Of a stretch of 64,000 bases of DNA, positions 24,778 through 33,668 are shown one piece after another. A program made the position numbers and the translations under genes. Where the stretch lies: assembly GCA_002344125.1 (NCBI GenBank), contig DDTQ01000012.1, positions 559,984 to 623,983 on the forward strand, read 5' to 3'. A model generated the notes under the pieces. It did no database searches, was not told where the DNA came from, and saw only the letters and a program-made list of their open reading frames with translations. The DNA is from Ignavibacteria bacterium UBA2360. GTDB taxonomy: Bacteria > Bacteroidota > Ignavibacteria > Tepidaquicellales > OLB5. Position 1 is the first letter of the stretch. Each line of letters opens with the position of its first letter.

Positions 24778-26054
24778 ATTACCTCCATTGGTTTTTCAAA
24801 CCCTTTTATTGAAATTTCACCAAGCGACTCAACCGCCTGGCCATTTGTACTAATGCTTTCAAGAAATTCTCTTGTAACTAAAAATTGCGTGCGATATTCT
24901 TTATTCAGCTGCTCTAGCCTTGCGGCTGTGATTACAGTCGTGCCTGCTATGGAATACTGCTTCCTGATTTCGTTGCCAATGTTGCCCGTTATTACTTCGC
25001 CTGAATGAATGCCGATACCTACCCTTGTTATTGGGATCACTCCAACTTCTGCCAGCACTTTGATCTTGTGAATTATCTCAAGTCCCGCGTTAAACGCATT
25101 TTGCGAGTGATCGTTTGTCGCAATCGGGATCCCAAAGCTTGCCATAAAACCATCACCTAAAAACTGGTTCACCAAACCCTTATGCTTTGAAATGATTTCT
25201 ATAAGCGGGTCAAATATATTGTTCTGGAACTGAATTATCTCCGCGGGGTCTTTGGTTTCAGCGTAAGAACTGAAATTCCGTATATCTAAAAACATTATCG
25301 TGGCACTCACTCTTTTTATATCCAGGTCGTCTTTCCGCAGTATCAGCTCATCTACAATTTCACGGGATACCTGCTGCCCGAATAGGCTGATGATCTTCTG
25401 CTTTTCCATCAGCTGGCTGAATGAATTCTGTACACGATTATTTATTTCTGATGCTATCATTCCTGCTGCCGCGCCCGTGAACAGCATCATTACAGCCCTT
25501 ACATAATAAGAGGCAATTGGCATGTGTGAGCCTGGATCCTGCGAAGGAATTATGTAGTTGTATATGTAATATGTTAAAGCTGAATATTGCAAAGCCGCAA
25601 AAACACCAAGGAAAAAACTTATCCTGAAATTAAGCTGAAGTGAGGAAATCGCTATTAGAAGGAAGTATGTCAGAAAATAGGGAGCATCAAGATAAACTGC
25701 CCGTTCTTCAATTACAGTAAGCATGAACATCAGTATTCCGGGAAAAACTATTTCAATTAAGGTATGCGCCAGCTTCAGATGTTCGTTTATTGATATACGG
25801 TTCCTGATGTATCTTCTTAGCAGCGCCAGAAAGATAAGCTCATAGCAAAGGAAGAAAAACACCCATAGAATAATTGCGTAACCGGAAGATTTGTATTTGA
25901 AAAATCGCTGGAGATCAAGGAAGTCCATGTAGTTGTTTGCAATGCTTATTATCATACCAAATCCGAGCAGGTAGCATATTATCTTTACACGCTTGTATTC
26001 ACTCAGAGTTTTTTCAAACTCAAATTCCTTCTTAAAAGAATTATCCCTTATCAA
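24762..26054 (-). CDS. Membrane-bound class III adenylate/guanylate cyclase-like protein
   Basis: The 430-residue product has six predicted membrane spans (residues of about 28-205) and a C-terminal class III cyclase domain (about 248-430). Both metal aspartates are present (Asp257 in FLDIRNF, Asp301 in FLGDGF). The substrate-specifying Lys is Gln297, the partner Asp is Thr372, and the transition-state Asn of the canonical GDTVN motif is Ile375, while the Arg in AARLE is kept. The sequence VNQFLGDGF and KQYSIAG...RLEQLNKEY resembles a recurring non-canonical subfamily, so it may not make cAMP. First gene of an overlapping operon. Confidence 0.8.
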   Translation of the reverse strand: MIRDNSFKKEFEFEKTLSEYKRVKIICYLLGFGMIISIANNYMDFLDLQRFFKYKSSGYAIILWVFFFLCYELIFLALLRRYIRNRISINEHLKLAHTLIEIVFPGILMFMLTVIEERAVYLDAPYFLTYFLLIAISSLQLNFRISFFLGVFAALQYSALTYYIYNYIIPSQDPGSHMPIASYYVRAVMMLFTGAAAGMIASEINNRVQNSFSQLMEKQKIISLFGQQVSREIVDELILRKDDLDIKRVSATIMFLDIRNFSSYAETKDPAEIIQFQNNIFDPLIEIISKHKGLVNQFLGDGFMASFGIPIATNDHSQNAFNAGLEIIHKIKVLAEVGVIPITRVGIGIHSGEVITGNIGNEIRKQYSIAGTTVITAARLEQLNKEYRTQFLVTREFLESISTNGQAVESLGEISIKGFEKPMEVMCVKV

Positions 26055-26062
26055 TGTAGAAT

Positions 26063-26542
26063 TTATTTTTCTGAAACAGTAAGTAATCTGCGGTGATAGT
26101 TGATCTGTCCAACATGATATGCCAGGTGGAAAGCAAGCCTTATAAGGGCGTCATAAACTGTTTGCTCCTCACCATGTGAAGTTTCAGGAAACTCTCCTTT
26201 TAGCTGTTCGGGTGTAAGTGATTCAATTATTGGCAATACAATTGCCCCTGTGTTTTCAATTTCATCCAGTATCGCCTGTTTGGCTGTTCCTCTTTGTGTG
26301 AATTCATTGTCCCTGTCGCGAATATACCCGTCTTTGCCGATAACCGCTCCGATATTGTGCCTTAAGTTGCCGCAAATGTGCATAGCAAGGTTTGCGGGAG
26401 TGTTATTAATAGCGCCCCACAGTTTCCAAAGGTCGCTCTCATTCTCATATAAAGAAATTTCTTTTTTCAGGCTTTCAAGGTATTTACTGTATTGTGATGT
26501 GATATATTTCATTTGCTTTTTTAAATGATCTTTAACAGCCAA
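26063..26542 (-). CDS. DUF1572/DinB-like protein
   Basis: The 159-residue product resembles the DUF1572 branch of DinB: NNTPANLAMHICGNLRHNIGAVIGK near residue 47, RDRDNEFTQRG, and LIRLAFHLAYHVGQINYHRRL at the C terminus, supplying the family's histidines. It lacks a signal peptide. The function is uncharacterised in this branch. Its start overlaps the end of the upstream gene (26521-27012) by 22 bases and it ends eight bases from the cyclase gene start, suggesting one transcription unit. Confidence 0.8.
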   Translation of the reverse strand: MAVKDHLKKQMKYITSQYSKYLESLKKEISLYENESDLWKLWGAINNTPANLAMHICGNLRHNIGAVIGKDGYIRDRDNEFTQRGTAKQAILDEIENTGAIVLPIIESLTPEQLKGEFPETSHGEEQTVYDALIRLAFHLAYHVGQINYHRRLLTVSEK

Positions 26543-27012
26543 ATAATGTAAACAACTGCAAGTACCAGCATTACTCCTGTCATAATTAATCTGAACTTGA
26601 AACCCGGACGCAGTTCCTGCTGCGCCTCATCTTTTAATTCCTGCGGCATTGTTGTGTGCGATATGTTTATTGAATTATTCTTTATTGAACCATTCTGTGA
26701 TGCTGAATTCTGCGATAGATTTGGCGCCATTACATTGAAACCGGAGTTTTCAAGTTTGCTCAGCCCGTTTTTTACCATCTCTTTGACCCCGGACGGCATC
26801 TGGTCTATGCTGCTGTATTGCTTCCCGTTATAAAAGAATGAACTGAAATTCGCGGTAATCGGTTTTTGGCTGCCGGTAGCGTTTGCATTCAGCAGCCCTT
26901 CAACAAAATCCGGGATGCCGTTGTTGTTCTCATCCTTAAACATTACCTTGTACTCATCCGGTATTTCGTTGAGGCTGTTATATTCTTTACCGTTAAAATT
27001 TATCTTACTCAT
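26521..27012 (-). CDS. Tail-anchored hypothetical protein
   Basis: The product (about 163 residues from this ATG) has two related motifs, FNGKEYNSLNEIPDEYKVMFKDENNNGIPDF at its start and FYNGKQYSSIDQMPSGVKEMVK near 75, a Ser/Asn-rich linker and a single hydrophobic C-terminal span (FRLIMTGVMLVLAVVYIIWLL). The ATG at 27012 is preferred because an earlier one would overlap the acetyltransferase gene by 59 bases. I do not recognise a family; NNNGIPDF resembles a calcium-loop-like sequence. Repeated F.NGK.Y.S...(I/M)P motif suggests an internal duplication. Confidence 0.55.
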   Translation of the reverse strand: MSKINFNGKEYNSLNEIPDEYKVMFKDENNNGIPDFVEGLLNANATGSQKPITANFSSFFYNGKQYSSIDQMPSGVKEMVKNGLSKLENSGFNVMAPNLSQNSASQNGSIKNNSINISHTTMPQELKDEAQQELRPGFKFRLIMTGVMLVLAVVYIIWLLKII

Positions 27013-27034
27013 GTTATCAATTATATCTCTTTGC

Positions 27035-27643
27035 TTAACCCGCTTTTTTAATATTGTTTTTCCATTCTTCATTGTTTTCTGCAATACCAACAACCTGCAT
27101 CCATTTATGTTCGGGGAGCGTTTCTATCTTCATTCCCAGCCTTTTCAGGACTGCCATTGATGGATTATTATACTTATGCGTAATACCCACTATCCTTTGA
27201 AGTTTAAGCGTTTCAAATCCGTATTTTATCAGACCCGCTGCTGCTTCGTGGGCAAACCCGCGGCACTGGTAATGAGATGATACTGCGAAAAATATTCCAA
27301 CCTCCGGATAATTCCTCTCACCCTCCACGGCATCCGCTATGTAGCGGTAATAAGGCACAAGTCCAAGCGGCGCAAGTACGGGTACGAATCCGCATGCGCC
27401 TATAATTTGAAGCGAATCCTTAAGCACAATAGCATGCTCGCCGTAAGGCGGATTAAGAAGCATCCTGTTCTGTTTGTAGCCCTGGATTGTCCACTCAAGC
27501 CACTCCTTACGCTGCGCTATGGATGAATCCTGCAGCTTGGAATCAATGAACTTCAGTTCAACATCAAGTATCCTGTAAATCTCTCCCAGGTCAGTCGGGC
27601 GGAATTCACGAATGATTAATCTTTCGGTTACTATTGGTTTCAT
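27035..27643 (-). CDS. GNAT-family N-acetyltransferase (RimJ/RimL type)
   Basis: The 202-residue product has the Acetyltransf_3 pattern: TERLIIREFRPTDLGEIYRIL at the start, IVLKDSLQIIGACGFVP in the middle, and YQCRGFAHEAAAGLIKYGFETLKLQRIVGITHKYNNPSMAVLKRLGM, which contains the acetyl-CoA-binding Q/R-x-x-G-x-A/G motif and the N..S..V..K.GM closing motif. It would acetylate a protein N terminus or a small amine; the acceptor is unknown. It is followed by the tail-anchored gene 22 bases downstream. Confidence 0.9.
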   Translation of the reverse strand: MKPIVTERLIIREFRPTDLGEIYRILDVELKFIDSKLQDSSIAQRKEWLEWTIQGYKQNRMLLNPPYGEHAIVLKDSLQIIGACGFVPVLAPLGLVPYYRYIADAVEGERNYPEVGIFFAVSSHYQCRGFAHEAAAGLIKYGFETLKLQRIVGITHKYNNPSMAVLKRLGMKIETLPEHKWMQVVGIAENNEEWKNNIKKAG

Positions 27644-27754
27644 ACTTATTCTCTTATTGCTGCAAATTACTAAATTATTTGGTTAGTTTACATAGAAGGA
27701 TATTTACAGAAGTTTGGAAATATCATTACTCTCATATGTTATAAGAAATATTGT

Positions 27755-27762
27755 TAACTTTG
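27755..27762 (+). promoter_or_regulatory. -7 box TAACTTTG directly ahead of comEC
   Basis: An exact TAnnTTTG box ends six bases before the ATG at 27769, predicting a leaderless or near-leaderless transcript. An alternative in-frame TTG at 27751 would lie upstream of the box. Confidence 0.55.
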
Positions 27763-27768
27763 TTATGT

Positions 27769-30177
27769 ATGTTAATATCCTTCAGTAAGAAATACCCGGC
27801 TGCTCTCACCGCGATTCCACTGGCATTGGGCATTGTGATAAGCCGCTTCTTAATGCCGGATCTCTCATCATTGCCTGAGTGGTCTTTCCTTCTGATATTG
27901 TTAACAATTGCGTGCTTTGTTATTGCTCTCTACAATAAAATACCCGGGCATGGTTACTCTAAGCATCTATATATACTCTTGTTAATACTATTCGGCTTAT
28001 TTTCGTTTCAGTACAGATATTACAAAACTGACCCCGGTAATATTTCTGAACTTGTTAAAAATTCAAAAGCAGGCACTGTGCTCAAGGGCATAATTGCCGA
28101 GCAGCCGGAGGTGAAAGATGACAGGATACGGCTGCTGCTAAGGTTAAATTCTGTAAATGATTCTGCTGCTTCCGGATATATACTTGCCTCAGTTTACCGC
28201 AATAAATTCAAAGAAGATGTGCCCGTTTCACTCACATACGGTGATGTAGTTGAACTAAAAGGCAAAATTGAACCGCTGCCAATGCAGCGCAATCCGGGTG
28301 AGTTTGATTACGGGCTCTACCTGAAAATGCATGGAGTTGATGCCGTATTTTCCGCGTACGGATTTGAAAACATAACTCTCACCGGGCATGAAGAGCAAAA
28401 TCCATGGTACACTTACGTCATTATTCCGGTTAAACAGTATTCAATTAAAACCATAAATGAAAATCTGAGCGGCCAGGAAGGAGAATATCTCAAAGGCCTT
28501 CTGCTTGGCGAGAGAAGTAATATATCCGGTGAAACAAAGGAAAACTTCATCTATGCCGGAGTTGCTCATATAATTGCTGTATCCGGACTGAATGTAGCCT
28601 ACGTTGCATTGATCTTGTGGGCAATCCTCATCTTCATTCCTGTAAAACACTCATACAAAATATTCATCACAATTTTGTGCCTGCTGTTCTATATGGATCT
28701 CACCGGCAACACACCTTCAATTGTTCGCGCTGTTATTATGGCATCCATTTTTCTGCTTGCGCAGATCGCGCAGCGTAAACCCAACAGCTACAATATTATT
28801 TCATTTGCTGCTCTCGTAATATTGGTTATTGATCCGAGGCAATTGTTTGACGCGGGATTTATACTCTCATTTTCAGCGCTGCTTTCTATCATTGCTGTCT
28901 ATCCTGTATTGAACAATTGGGTAAACAGCATTAAGTGGTATAAAGAACTCAACCCGGAAAAATATTCGGTTAGATCTTTTAAGGCAGTTATTGCGTTGTT
29001 CCTTGGAACGTTTGCGGCGCAGCTTGGGACGTTGCCAATTACAGCTATAATGTTCAAGAAAGTTTCGGTGATATCGCTCCTTTCAAACCTGTTTGCCATA
29101 CCGCTTTCAAATATTTCGCTCGCTGTCGGATTTGTAATGGTTATATTGTCAATCTTTTCTTCATGGCTCGGTTCTGTGTTCGGAGCTGTGAACCAAGTGC
29201 TGCTGTTTGTTCAGCTAACGCTTATTGAATACTGCGCGAATGTGGATTTTGCCTTCGTGCAAACGTATTTTGTTGATGGAATGATGCTTTTATTTTACTA
29301 TATAGTTCTTGTGTTGATACTAACAATTAACCTTAAGAATTACAAAATACGTTTGGCAGCTTCGCTGCTGCTTGTCCTTAATTTTGCAGTGTGGAAAGAT
29401 GTATCCGCATTAACTGATGAAGCTGAAATTACATTCCTTAATACCGGCGCCGCAAACTGCACTTATATCAAAATGCCCGGCGGAACGAACGTGATGGTGA
29501 ACGCAGGCACATCTAATGAAAGGTTTAATTCCGCTCAAAGGACTATTTTACCATACATCCGCTCAGCCGGAAATGATAGAATCGACCTACTGATAATCAA
29601 TTCAATGGATAAAAATGAATTCCGAAATCTGCTTTACCTTCTGCAAAATGCTGATGTTAAAAAGCTGATGATACCGGTCTATTACAAAAAAATTATCTCA
29701 GAAAACGCTTTCAAAGGGAATTTCAAAAATACTGAAGTTGAGTTTGTGAGCGGGTCTAAGATCGTAAACAGAAATGGGAATTTCAGGATATTCATTTATT
29801 ACGATAGTCTCTGCCGCGGAAGTACCATGATGACCCAGTTTTTGTATGGAGAGCAGTCCTTTATCTTTACCGATGCAGTTAAACCCGAAGAGATAATATT
29901 CAACTCGGTTTATCTGAATATCCTTGATCTGAATTCACAGGTCATCCGTGTGCCCGGTTCAGGTTCATTTTTAACCACTCCTGCGGAATTTATAACAGTG
30001 GTTAATCCCGCTTACATCCTTATCGGTGAAACCGTTTCGGGCAGAAGACGGGTCAATTCCGAAATTTTTTCAGCTGCACTCAATGAAAACGGTTACAATA
30101 TACTTGATGTAGGTAAATCAGGCGCCATTATCTTCAAAACAAACGGTGATTATACCAAAAGGGTAGTGTGGAAGTAG
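27769..30177 (+). CDS. comEC: ComEC/Rec2-family DNA-uptake channel with degenerate MBL domain
   Basis: The roughly 802-residue product has N-terminal membrane spans, a DUF4131/OB-like domain (about 95-215, ending FDYGLYLKMHGVDAVF), the competence domain (GLLLGERSNISGETKENFIYAGVAHIIAVSGLNVAY then many spans, LTGNTPSIVRAVIM, DAGFILSFSALLSI), and a C-terminal domain aligning with the ComEC metallo-beta-lactamase domain. There the usual VGQGDA motif reads NTGAANC and the HxHxDH metal site reads NSMDKNEF, so catalysis is unlikely. By family it carries transforming DNA through the inner membrane. ATG at 27769 is chosen from the promoter box. Alone, no other com genes here. Confidence 0.85.
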   Translation: MLISFSKKYPAALTAIPLALGIVISRFLMPDLSSLPEWSFLLILLTIACFVIALYNKIPGHGYSKHLYILLLILFGLFSFQYRYYKTDPGNISELVKNSKAGTVLKGIIAEQPEVKDDRIRLLLRLNSVNDSAASGYILASVYRNKFKEDVPVSLTYGDVVELKGKIEPLPMQRNPGEFDYGLYLKMHGVDAVFSAYGFENITLTGHEEQNPWYTYVIIPVKQYSIKTINENLSGQEGEYLKGLLLGERSNISGETKENFIYAGVAHIIAVSGLNVAYVALILWAILIFIPVKHSYKIFITILCLLFYMDLTGNTPSIVRAVIMASIFLLAQIAQRKPNSYNIISFAALVILVIDPRQLFDAGFILSFSALLSIIAVYPVLNNWVNSIKWYKELNPEKYSVRSFKAVIALFLGTFAAQLGTLPITAIMFKKVSVISLLSNLFAIPLSNISLAVGFVMVILSIFSSWLGSVFGAVNQVLLFVQLTLIEYCANVDFAFVQTYFVDGMMLLFYYIVLVLILTINLKNYKIRLAASLLLVLNFAVWKDVSALTDEAEITFLNTGAANCTYIKMPGGTNVMVNAGTSNERFNSAQRTILPYIRSAGNDRIDLLIINSMDKNEFRNLLYLLQNADVKKLMIPVYYKKIISENAFKGNFKNTEVEFVSGSKIVNRNGNFRIFIYYDSLCRGSTMMTQFLYGEQSFIFTDAVKPEEIIFNSVYLNILDLNSQVIRVPGSGSFLTTPAEFITVVNPAYILIGETVSGRRRVNSEIFSAALNENGYNILDVGKSGAIIFKTNGDYTKRVVWK

Positions 30178-30200
30178 TATCCTTATCCCGCGTGTTTCAC

Positions 30201-30220
30201 ATCCCCGCGCAGGCGGGGAT
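30201..30220. repeat. Palindrome of the ATTCCCGCG family
   Basis: ATCCCCGCGCAGGCGGGGAT, between comEC and the convergent gene. Confidence 0.7.
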
Positions 30221-30307
30221 CTCAGTTTGCAAATGCCACAAAGAATCTCATTGTCCTCGCAGAGTTTGAAAAAACGAAATTTGCGGGTGCAGCGAAAGCA
30301 ATCAAGA
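30221..30307. repeat. Degenerate TTTGCGAG...CGCAGAGTTT element
   Basis: Resembles the TTTGCGAGCG element family (compare 34938-35040) but is shortened and diverged; CCTCGCAGAGTTTG is kept. Confidence 0.5.
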
Positions 30308-30310
30308 GTA

Positions 30311-30706
30311 CTATTTCAAAATTCCATACAAAATGAAAGATCCCAATAGAAAAGTTATTGGAGAAAGTATGCGAAACCGGTTTGGGGTAAGAAATTCTGC
30401 GAATTTTAGTGAAAAACTCTGGTGAAGTTTCCGGGGGATTAAATATAAAATAAAGGAAGAGAAAAGCATGAACCAACCTGTAACACTGAAAATATTCGGG
30501 AATCTTGAAAGTTCCGCGGCTAATATCAAACCAAGTGATACTATCATTCGAAATGTTATCTCACCATAATTGATCAAATTAGTGCTTCCTGCTTTTCGAA
30601 GCAGCTCACGCGCCTTTGCAGGCTTAACAAGCATAATAACTCCGCAGAATACAATATAGACCCCAAATAATACAACTATCCACTTAGCTGCAATTGTAAT
30701 TAACAA
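30311..30706 (-). CDS. Small four-span membrane protein, unknown
   Basis: The 131-residue product has four hydrophobic segments: one near residues 4-25, one near 48-64, one near 71-88 and one at 112-129. Between the first two lies PAKARELLRKAG. I do not recognise a family. The start is TTG and there is no in-frame ATG earlier. It starts nine bases after the thiamine pyrophosphokinase stop on the same strand, so it may be co-transcribed. Confidence 0.5.
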   Translation of the reverse strand: MLITIAAKWIVVLFGVYIVFCGVIMLVKPAKARELLRKAGSTNLINYGEITFRMIVSLGLILAAELSRFPNIFSVTGWFMLFSSFILYLIPRKLHQSFSLKFAEFLTPNRFRILSPITFLLGSFILYGILK

Positions 30707-30714
30707 TTTATGAT

Positions 30715-31368
30715 TTATTTTCTGAACAAGATTAACAAATGTCCTTTGAGCAGACTAATGCGAAAAGTCTTATCCATGGCCTCATTCAACGCGCCTTCGC
30801 GCACGCCTGATTCAAGTGTTCCGTTTTTTAGCGAATACTTCAATCCACTGGTTGTAACTCCGGCCGCCTTCGGCAGGGGAATCAGTGAAACAACATTGCC
30901 TGGTTTACATTCAAACTCAGCACTCTTGCCAATAATTTCTCCCACAAAGCCGTTCTCATAGATCCTGATCTTGGCTTTCCTGTGAAACTTTTTCAATATA
31001 CTCAGATTGTTTAGCGTATGGTCAAGCCGCTTGCCGCCAATACCAATTATATATATCTGTCTGAATTTTTTAGATAGGGCATAAATGATCGCTTTTTCAA
31101 GATCGTTCTTGTTCTGATTAATTACCTTGTTAACAATAACCTCTTTCTTTGAGAAATATTTAAGAGTTTCGGGTTTTGCGGAATCCAGGTCGCCTATAAT
31201 AACATCGGGCCTCACACCCGCGGATTTCAGAAAATCAGAAGCCCCGTCACAGGCAATCATACTAATTGCCCTGCGGGGCTTGTTAATTTCCAATAGGTGT
31301 TTAAGGTCCTTTTTATAGATCTTGCCGTTTGATACAATGATACATGTTTTTAAATTGGAAGATCTCAC
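30715..31368 (-). CDS. Thiamine pyrophosphokinase
   Basis: The 217-residue product has the TPK signature motifs: CDGASDFL near residue 40, PDVIIGDLDSAKPETL near 54, QNKNDLEKAI near 84 and GIGGKRLDHTLNNLSIL near 108, which bind ATP, magnesium and thiamine. It transfers pyrophosphate from ATP to thiamine to make thiamine diphosphate. The C-terminal beta domain contains the TTSGLKY motif of the TPK B1 domain. No other thiamine genes are nearby. It lies downstream of the arginine decarboxylase gene with 26 bases between. Confidence 0.9.
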   Translation of the reverse strand: MRSSNLKTCIIVSNGKIYKKDLKHLLEINKPRRAISMIACDGASDFLKSAGVRPDVIIGDLDSAKPETLKYFSKKEVIVNKVINQNKNDLEKAIIYALSKKFRQIYIIGIGGKRLDHTLNNLSILKKFHRKAKIRIYENGFVGEIIGKSAEFECKPGNVVSLIPLPKAAGVTTSGLKYSLKNGTLESGVREGALNEAMDKTFRISLLKGHLLILFRK

Positions 31369-31394
31369 TATTTCGCTATTTCATAATTCGCTTC

Positions 31395-31946
31395 TTAATC
31401 AGGCAGCATTACTGCAGCGGCAATTACGGTTGTCCATATTCCTGCTTTATCGCCTTCGGCTGATTGAGTGATATTGAATGTCTTATATATCTGACCGCTG
31501 GCTTTATAAACCTGCTCTCTTTCATCCCATGCCTGTGCCGGATCAAATTCTATGCCAAGTGTAGTTGCAAGCATCTGCGCTGCTATATCTTCAGCATAAT
31601 CGCCGGAGATCTTTTCCGATTCACCAAATGGATGATGCTCAGAAATATACCCGTACTGCTGAGCGCTTGCACTCGGAAGCGCAACACCTATAGATGACGC
31701 TATCAGACGGTTAGCTTCATTGGTGGAATTCCTTGCCATTACGCAAAATGTGATCTGACCCGGTTCCAGAAGCTTTACGCCTTCTTCCTTTGAAAGCCTT
31801 TTGCAGCCTGCAGGGAAAATACTTGATACTGATACCAAATTGCATTTTTCAATGCCGGCCATACGCAAGGCAAGCTCAAATGACTGTAAATAATCTCTAT
31901 GCCTTCCAACACCCTTGGTGAAAAAGATTTTAGTAGGTTTAAACAA
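31395..31946 (-). CDS. Pyruvoyl-dependent arginine decarboxylase
   Basis: The 183-residue product belongs to the PvlArgDC family, which makes agmatine for polyamine synthesis. NLVSVSSIFPAGCK carries the self-cleavage Ser-Ser pair (Ser41-Ser42), which would generate the pyruvoyl group on the larger alpha chain. MARNSTNEANRLIASSIGVALP and YGYISEHH follow, and the C-terminal WTTVIAAAVMLPD is typical. Length fits the family. Specificity for arginine is inferred from the family. The start codon is ATG at 31946. Confidence 0.9.
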   Translation of the reverse strand: MFKPTKIFFTKGVGRHRDYLQSFELALRMAGIEKCNLVSVSSIFPAGCKRLSKEEGVKLLEPGQITFCVMARNSTNEANRLIASSIGVALPSASAQQYGYISEHHPFGESEKISGDYAEDIAAQMLATTLGIEFDPAQAWDEREQVYKASGQIYKTFNITQSAEGDKAGIWTTVIAAAVMLPD

Positions 31947-32049
31947 TTTCTGTTATTTCTCCAATTAGATAATTAAATTAAAATAGGTGAGTTATACAGC
32001 GCAAATATAATAAATAAAAACTAAATCCGTTATATAATAATTGTTAGGA

Positions 32050-32168
32050 ATCCACACCCCTAAATCCACCCGACTGCCTATGCAGTTCTCCCGGAGGGAG
32101 AGGGGGAATTACCTGAAGCTATAGGTCTTTCTCCCCTCTCCTTACAGGAGAGGGGAAGGGGGTGAGGT
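32050..32168. repeat. CCCGGAGGGAGAGGGG repeat carrying the 18-bp module, copy 2
   Basis: Matches 14470-14587 in order: CACCC, the 18-bp module CCCGACTGCCTATGCAGT (32069-32086), CCCGGAGGGAGAGGGG, then CCCCTCTCC-TTACA-GGAGAGGGG. Confidence 0.75.
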
Positions 32169-32173
32169 CATAA

Positions 32174-33385
32174 CTAAACTTTAACCCTCAAAAACTTCCT
32201 CTTGCCTACCTTCAGCACAAAATCCTTTTCTGCCTTTACAACATACTTCTCATCTGTGATCTTTTCACCCTCTATAGTCACACCGCCCTGCTTTATGAGC
32301 CTTATTGCTTCAGACGAAGTCGCCGCCATATTATTTTCTTTAATAATAGTAACAAGCTTCACTTCTTTCGCTTCAAGCTTGAACTCGGGAATGTCATCGG
32401 GAATTTCCTTCTTCACAAATATCGTCTCAAATTCATTTTGCGCGTATCTGGCGGATTCCTCATCATAATATTTCTTAACCAGCTCATAACCCAAACGAAC
32501 CTTCAGGTTCCTGGGATTCGTTGAGGGATCATCAAGCTCTTTCTTAACTTCAGCAAGTTCAGCGTCATCAAGCATTGTGCCCAATGTGTAATATTTGTAT
32601 ATCAGCTTATCGGGTATGGACATTGACTTGCCGAAAATATCCTTCGGTGAATCAGTAAAACATATCGCATTGTTAAGCGATTTGCTCATCTTTTCAACGC
32701 CATCGGTGCCTTCAAGCAGTTCACATGTTACAATGCATTGTGATTCCTGCCCATACGCTTCCTGGATAGCTCTGCCGACAAGTAAATTGAACTTCTGGTC
32801 AGTGCCGCCAAGCTCAACATCACTTTGAACCGCAACAGAATCATATGCCTGGCTTAATGGATACAATAGCTCATGCAGGCTTATTGGAGTCTTACTTGCC
32901 ATACGTTTTGTAAAATCATCGCGCTCCAGTATCTGCATCACTGTGTATTTACTTGAAAGCTTTATCACATCGCTGAAAGTCATCTTATCCAGCCATTCGG
33001 AATTATACCTTATCTCAAGATCTTTTTCAAGCAGTATCCTTGAAGCCTGCTCAAAATATGTTTTACCGTTGATTCTGGTTTCTTCAAGTGTCAACGCAGG
33101 GCGTGTTTTGCTTTTTCCCGAAGGGTCGCCAATCATTGCGGTGAAATCACCGATTATCAGCACAGCCTTATGCCCCAGGTCTTGGAAATCACGCAGCTTC
33201 TGCAGCACAACCCCGTGGCCAATATGCAGGTCGGGCCTGGATGGGTCGCACCCAAGCTTAATCCGTAATGGTTTGTTTTCCTTTATGGATTTCTCAATTT
33301 TCTTAACTAGCTCATCTTCGGGAATAATTTCAACTGTATTCCGTTTAATATGATCTATCTGTTCTTTTACCGGTGGAAATGACAT
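32174..33385 (-). CDS. tyrS: Tyrosyl-tRNA synthetase
   Basis: The 403-residue product is a class I aminoacyl-tRNA synthetase: HIGH at 54-57 in RPDLHIGHGVV, the QLGGTDQ-like segment VELGGTDQKFN near 190, KMSKS at 232-236, and a C-terminal S4 RNA-binding domain (AIRLIKQGGVTIEGEKI). It charges tRNA-Tyr. The overall form matches the TyrRS type with a short linker to the S4 domain. No T-box or leader structure was seen upstream, where a dispersed palindrome lies. Convergent with nothing; the neighbour on the left is a repeat element. Confidence 0.95.
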   Translation of the reverse strand: MSFPPVKEQIDHIKRNTVEIIPEDELVKKIEKSIKENKPLRIKLGCDPSRPDLHIGHGVVLQKLRDFQDLGHKAVLIIGDFTAMIGDPSGKSKTRPALTLEETRINGKTYFEQASRILLEKDLEIRYNSEWLDKMTFSDVIKLSSKYTVMQILERDDFTKRMASKTPISLHELLYPLSQAYDSVAVQSDVELGGTDQKFNLLVGRAIQEAYGQESQCIVTCELLEGTDGVEKMSKSLNNAICFTDSPKDIFGKSMSIPDKLIYKYYTLGTMLDDAELAEVKKELDDPSTNPRNLKVRLGYELVKKYYDEESARYAQNEFETIFVKKEIPDDIPEFKLEAKEVKLVTIIKENNMAATSSEAIRLIKQGGVTIEGEKITDEKYVVKAEKDFVLKVGKRKFLRVKV

Positions 33386-33393
33386 AATTTTCT

Positions 33394-33413
33394 ATTCCCG
33401 CGTAGGCGGGAAT
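33394..33413. repeat. Palindrome of the ATTCCCGCG family
   Basis: ATTCCCGCGTAGGCGGGAAT, nine bases upstream of the tyrS start on the opposite sense. Confidence 0.8.
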
Positions 33414-33452
33414 CTCTATTATTAATTTATTAATTGATTCCTAAACTATATA

Positions 33453-33570
33453 TTTTGCGAGCGAAGCGCTTGCCCGCCTATGGCGTGGAAGCAATCTCAT
33501 TGATTGAAACTGAACTTCCCGATAAAATTGCAACACCTGATTTATTGAAGTTCGCTACGCTCTTCGCAAA
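33453..33570. repeat. TTTGCGAGCG element with inserted 20-bp module
   Basis: Opens TTTTGCGAGCGAAGCG, then the 20-bp module at 33469-33488 (CTTGCCCGCCTATGGCGTGG), then AAGCAATCTCAT. It closes TTATTGAAGTTCGCTACGC and TCTTCGCAAA. The opening and closing words are inverted repeats. Confidence 0.8.
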
Positions 33571-33631
33571 TGATTTATATTTTTACTCTCTTCAACTGCC
33601 TTTGTACGTCAGCCTTCTTAATCGCTGTACT

Positions 33632-33651
33632 ATTCCCGCGTAAGCGGGAAG
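33632..33651. repeat. Palindrome of the ATTCCCGCG family, diverged
   Basis: ATTCCCGCGTAAGCGGGAAG; 18 bases past the smpB stop. Confidence 0.7.
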
Positions 33652-33668
33652 CTCAATCCTCAATTTAA

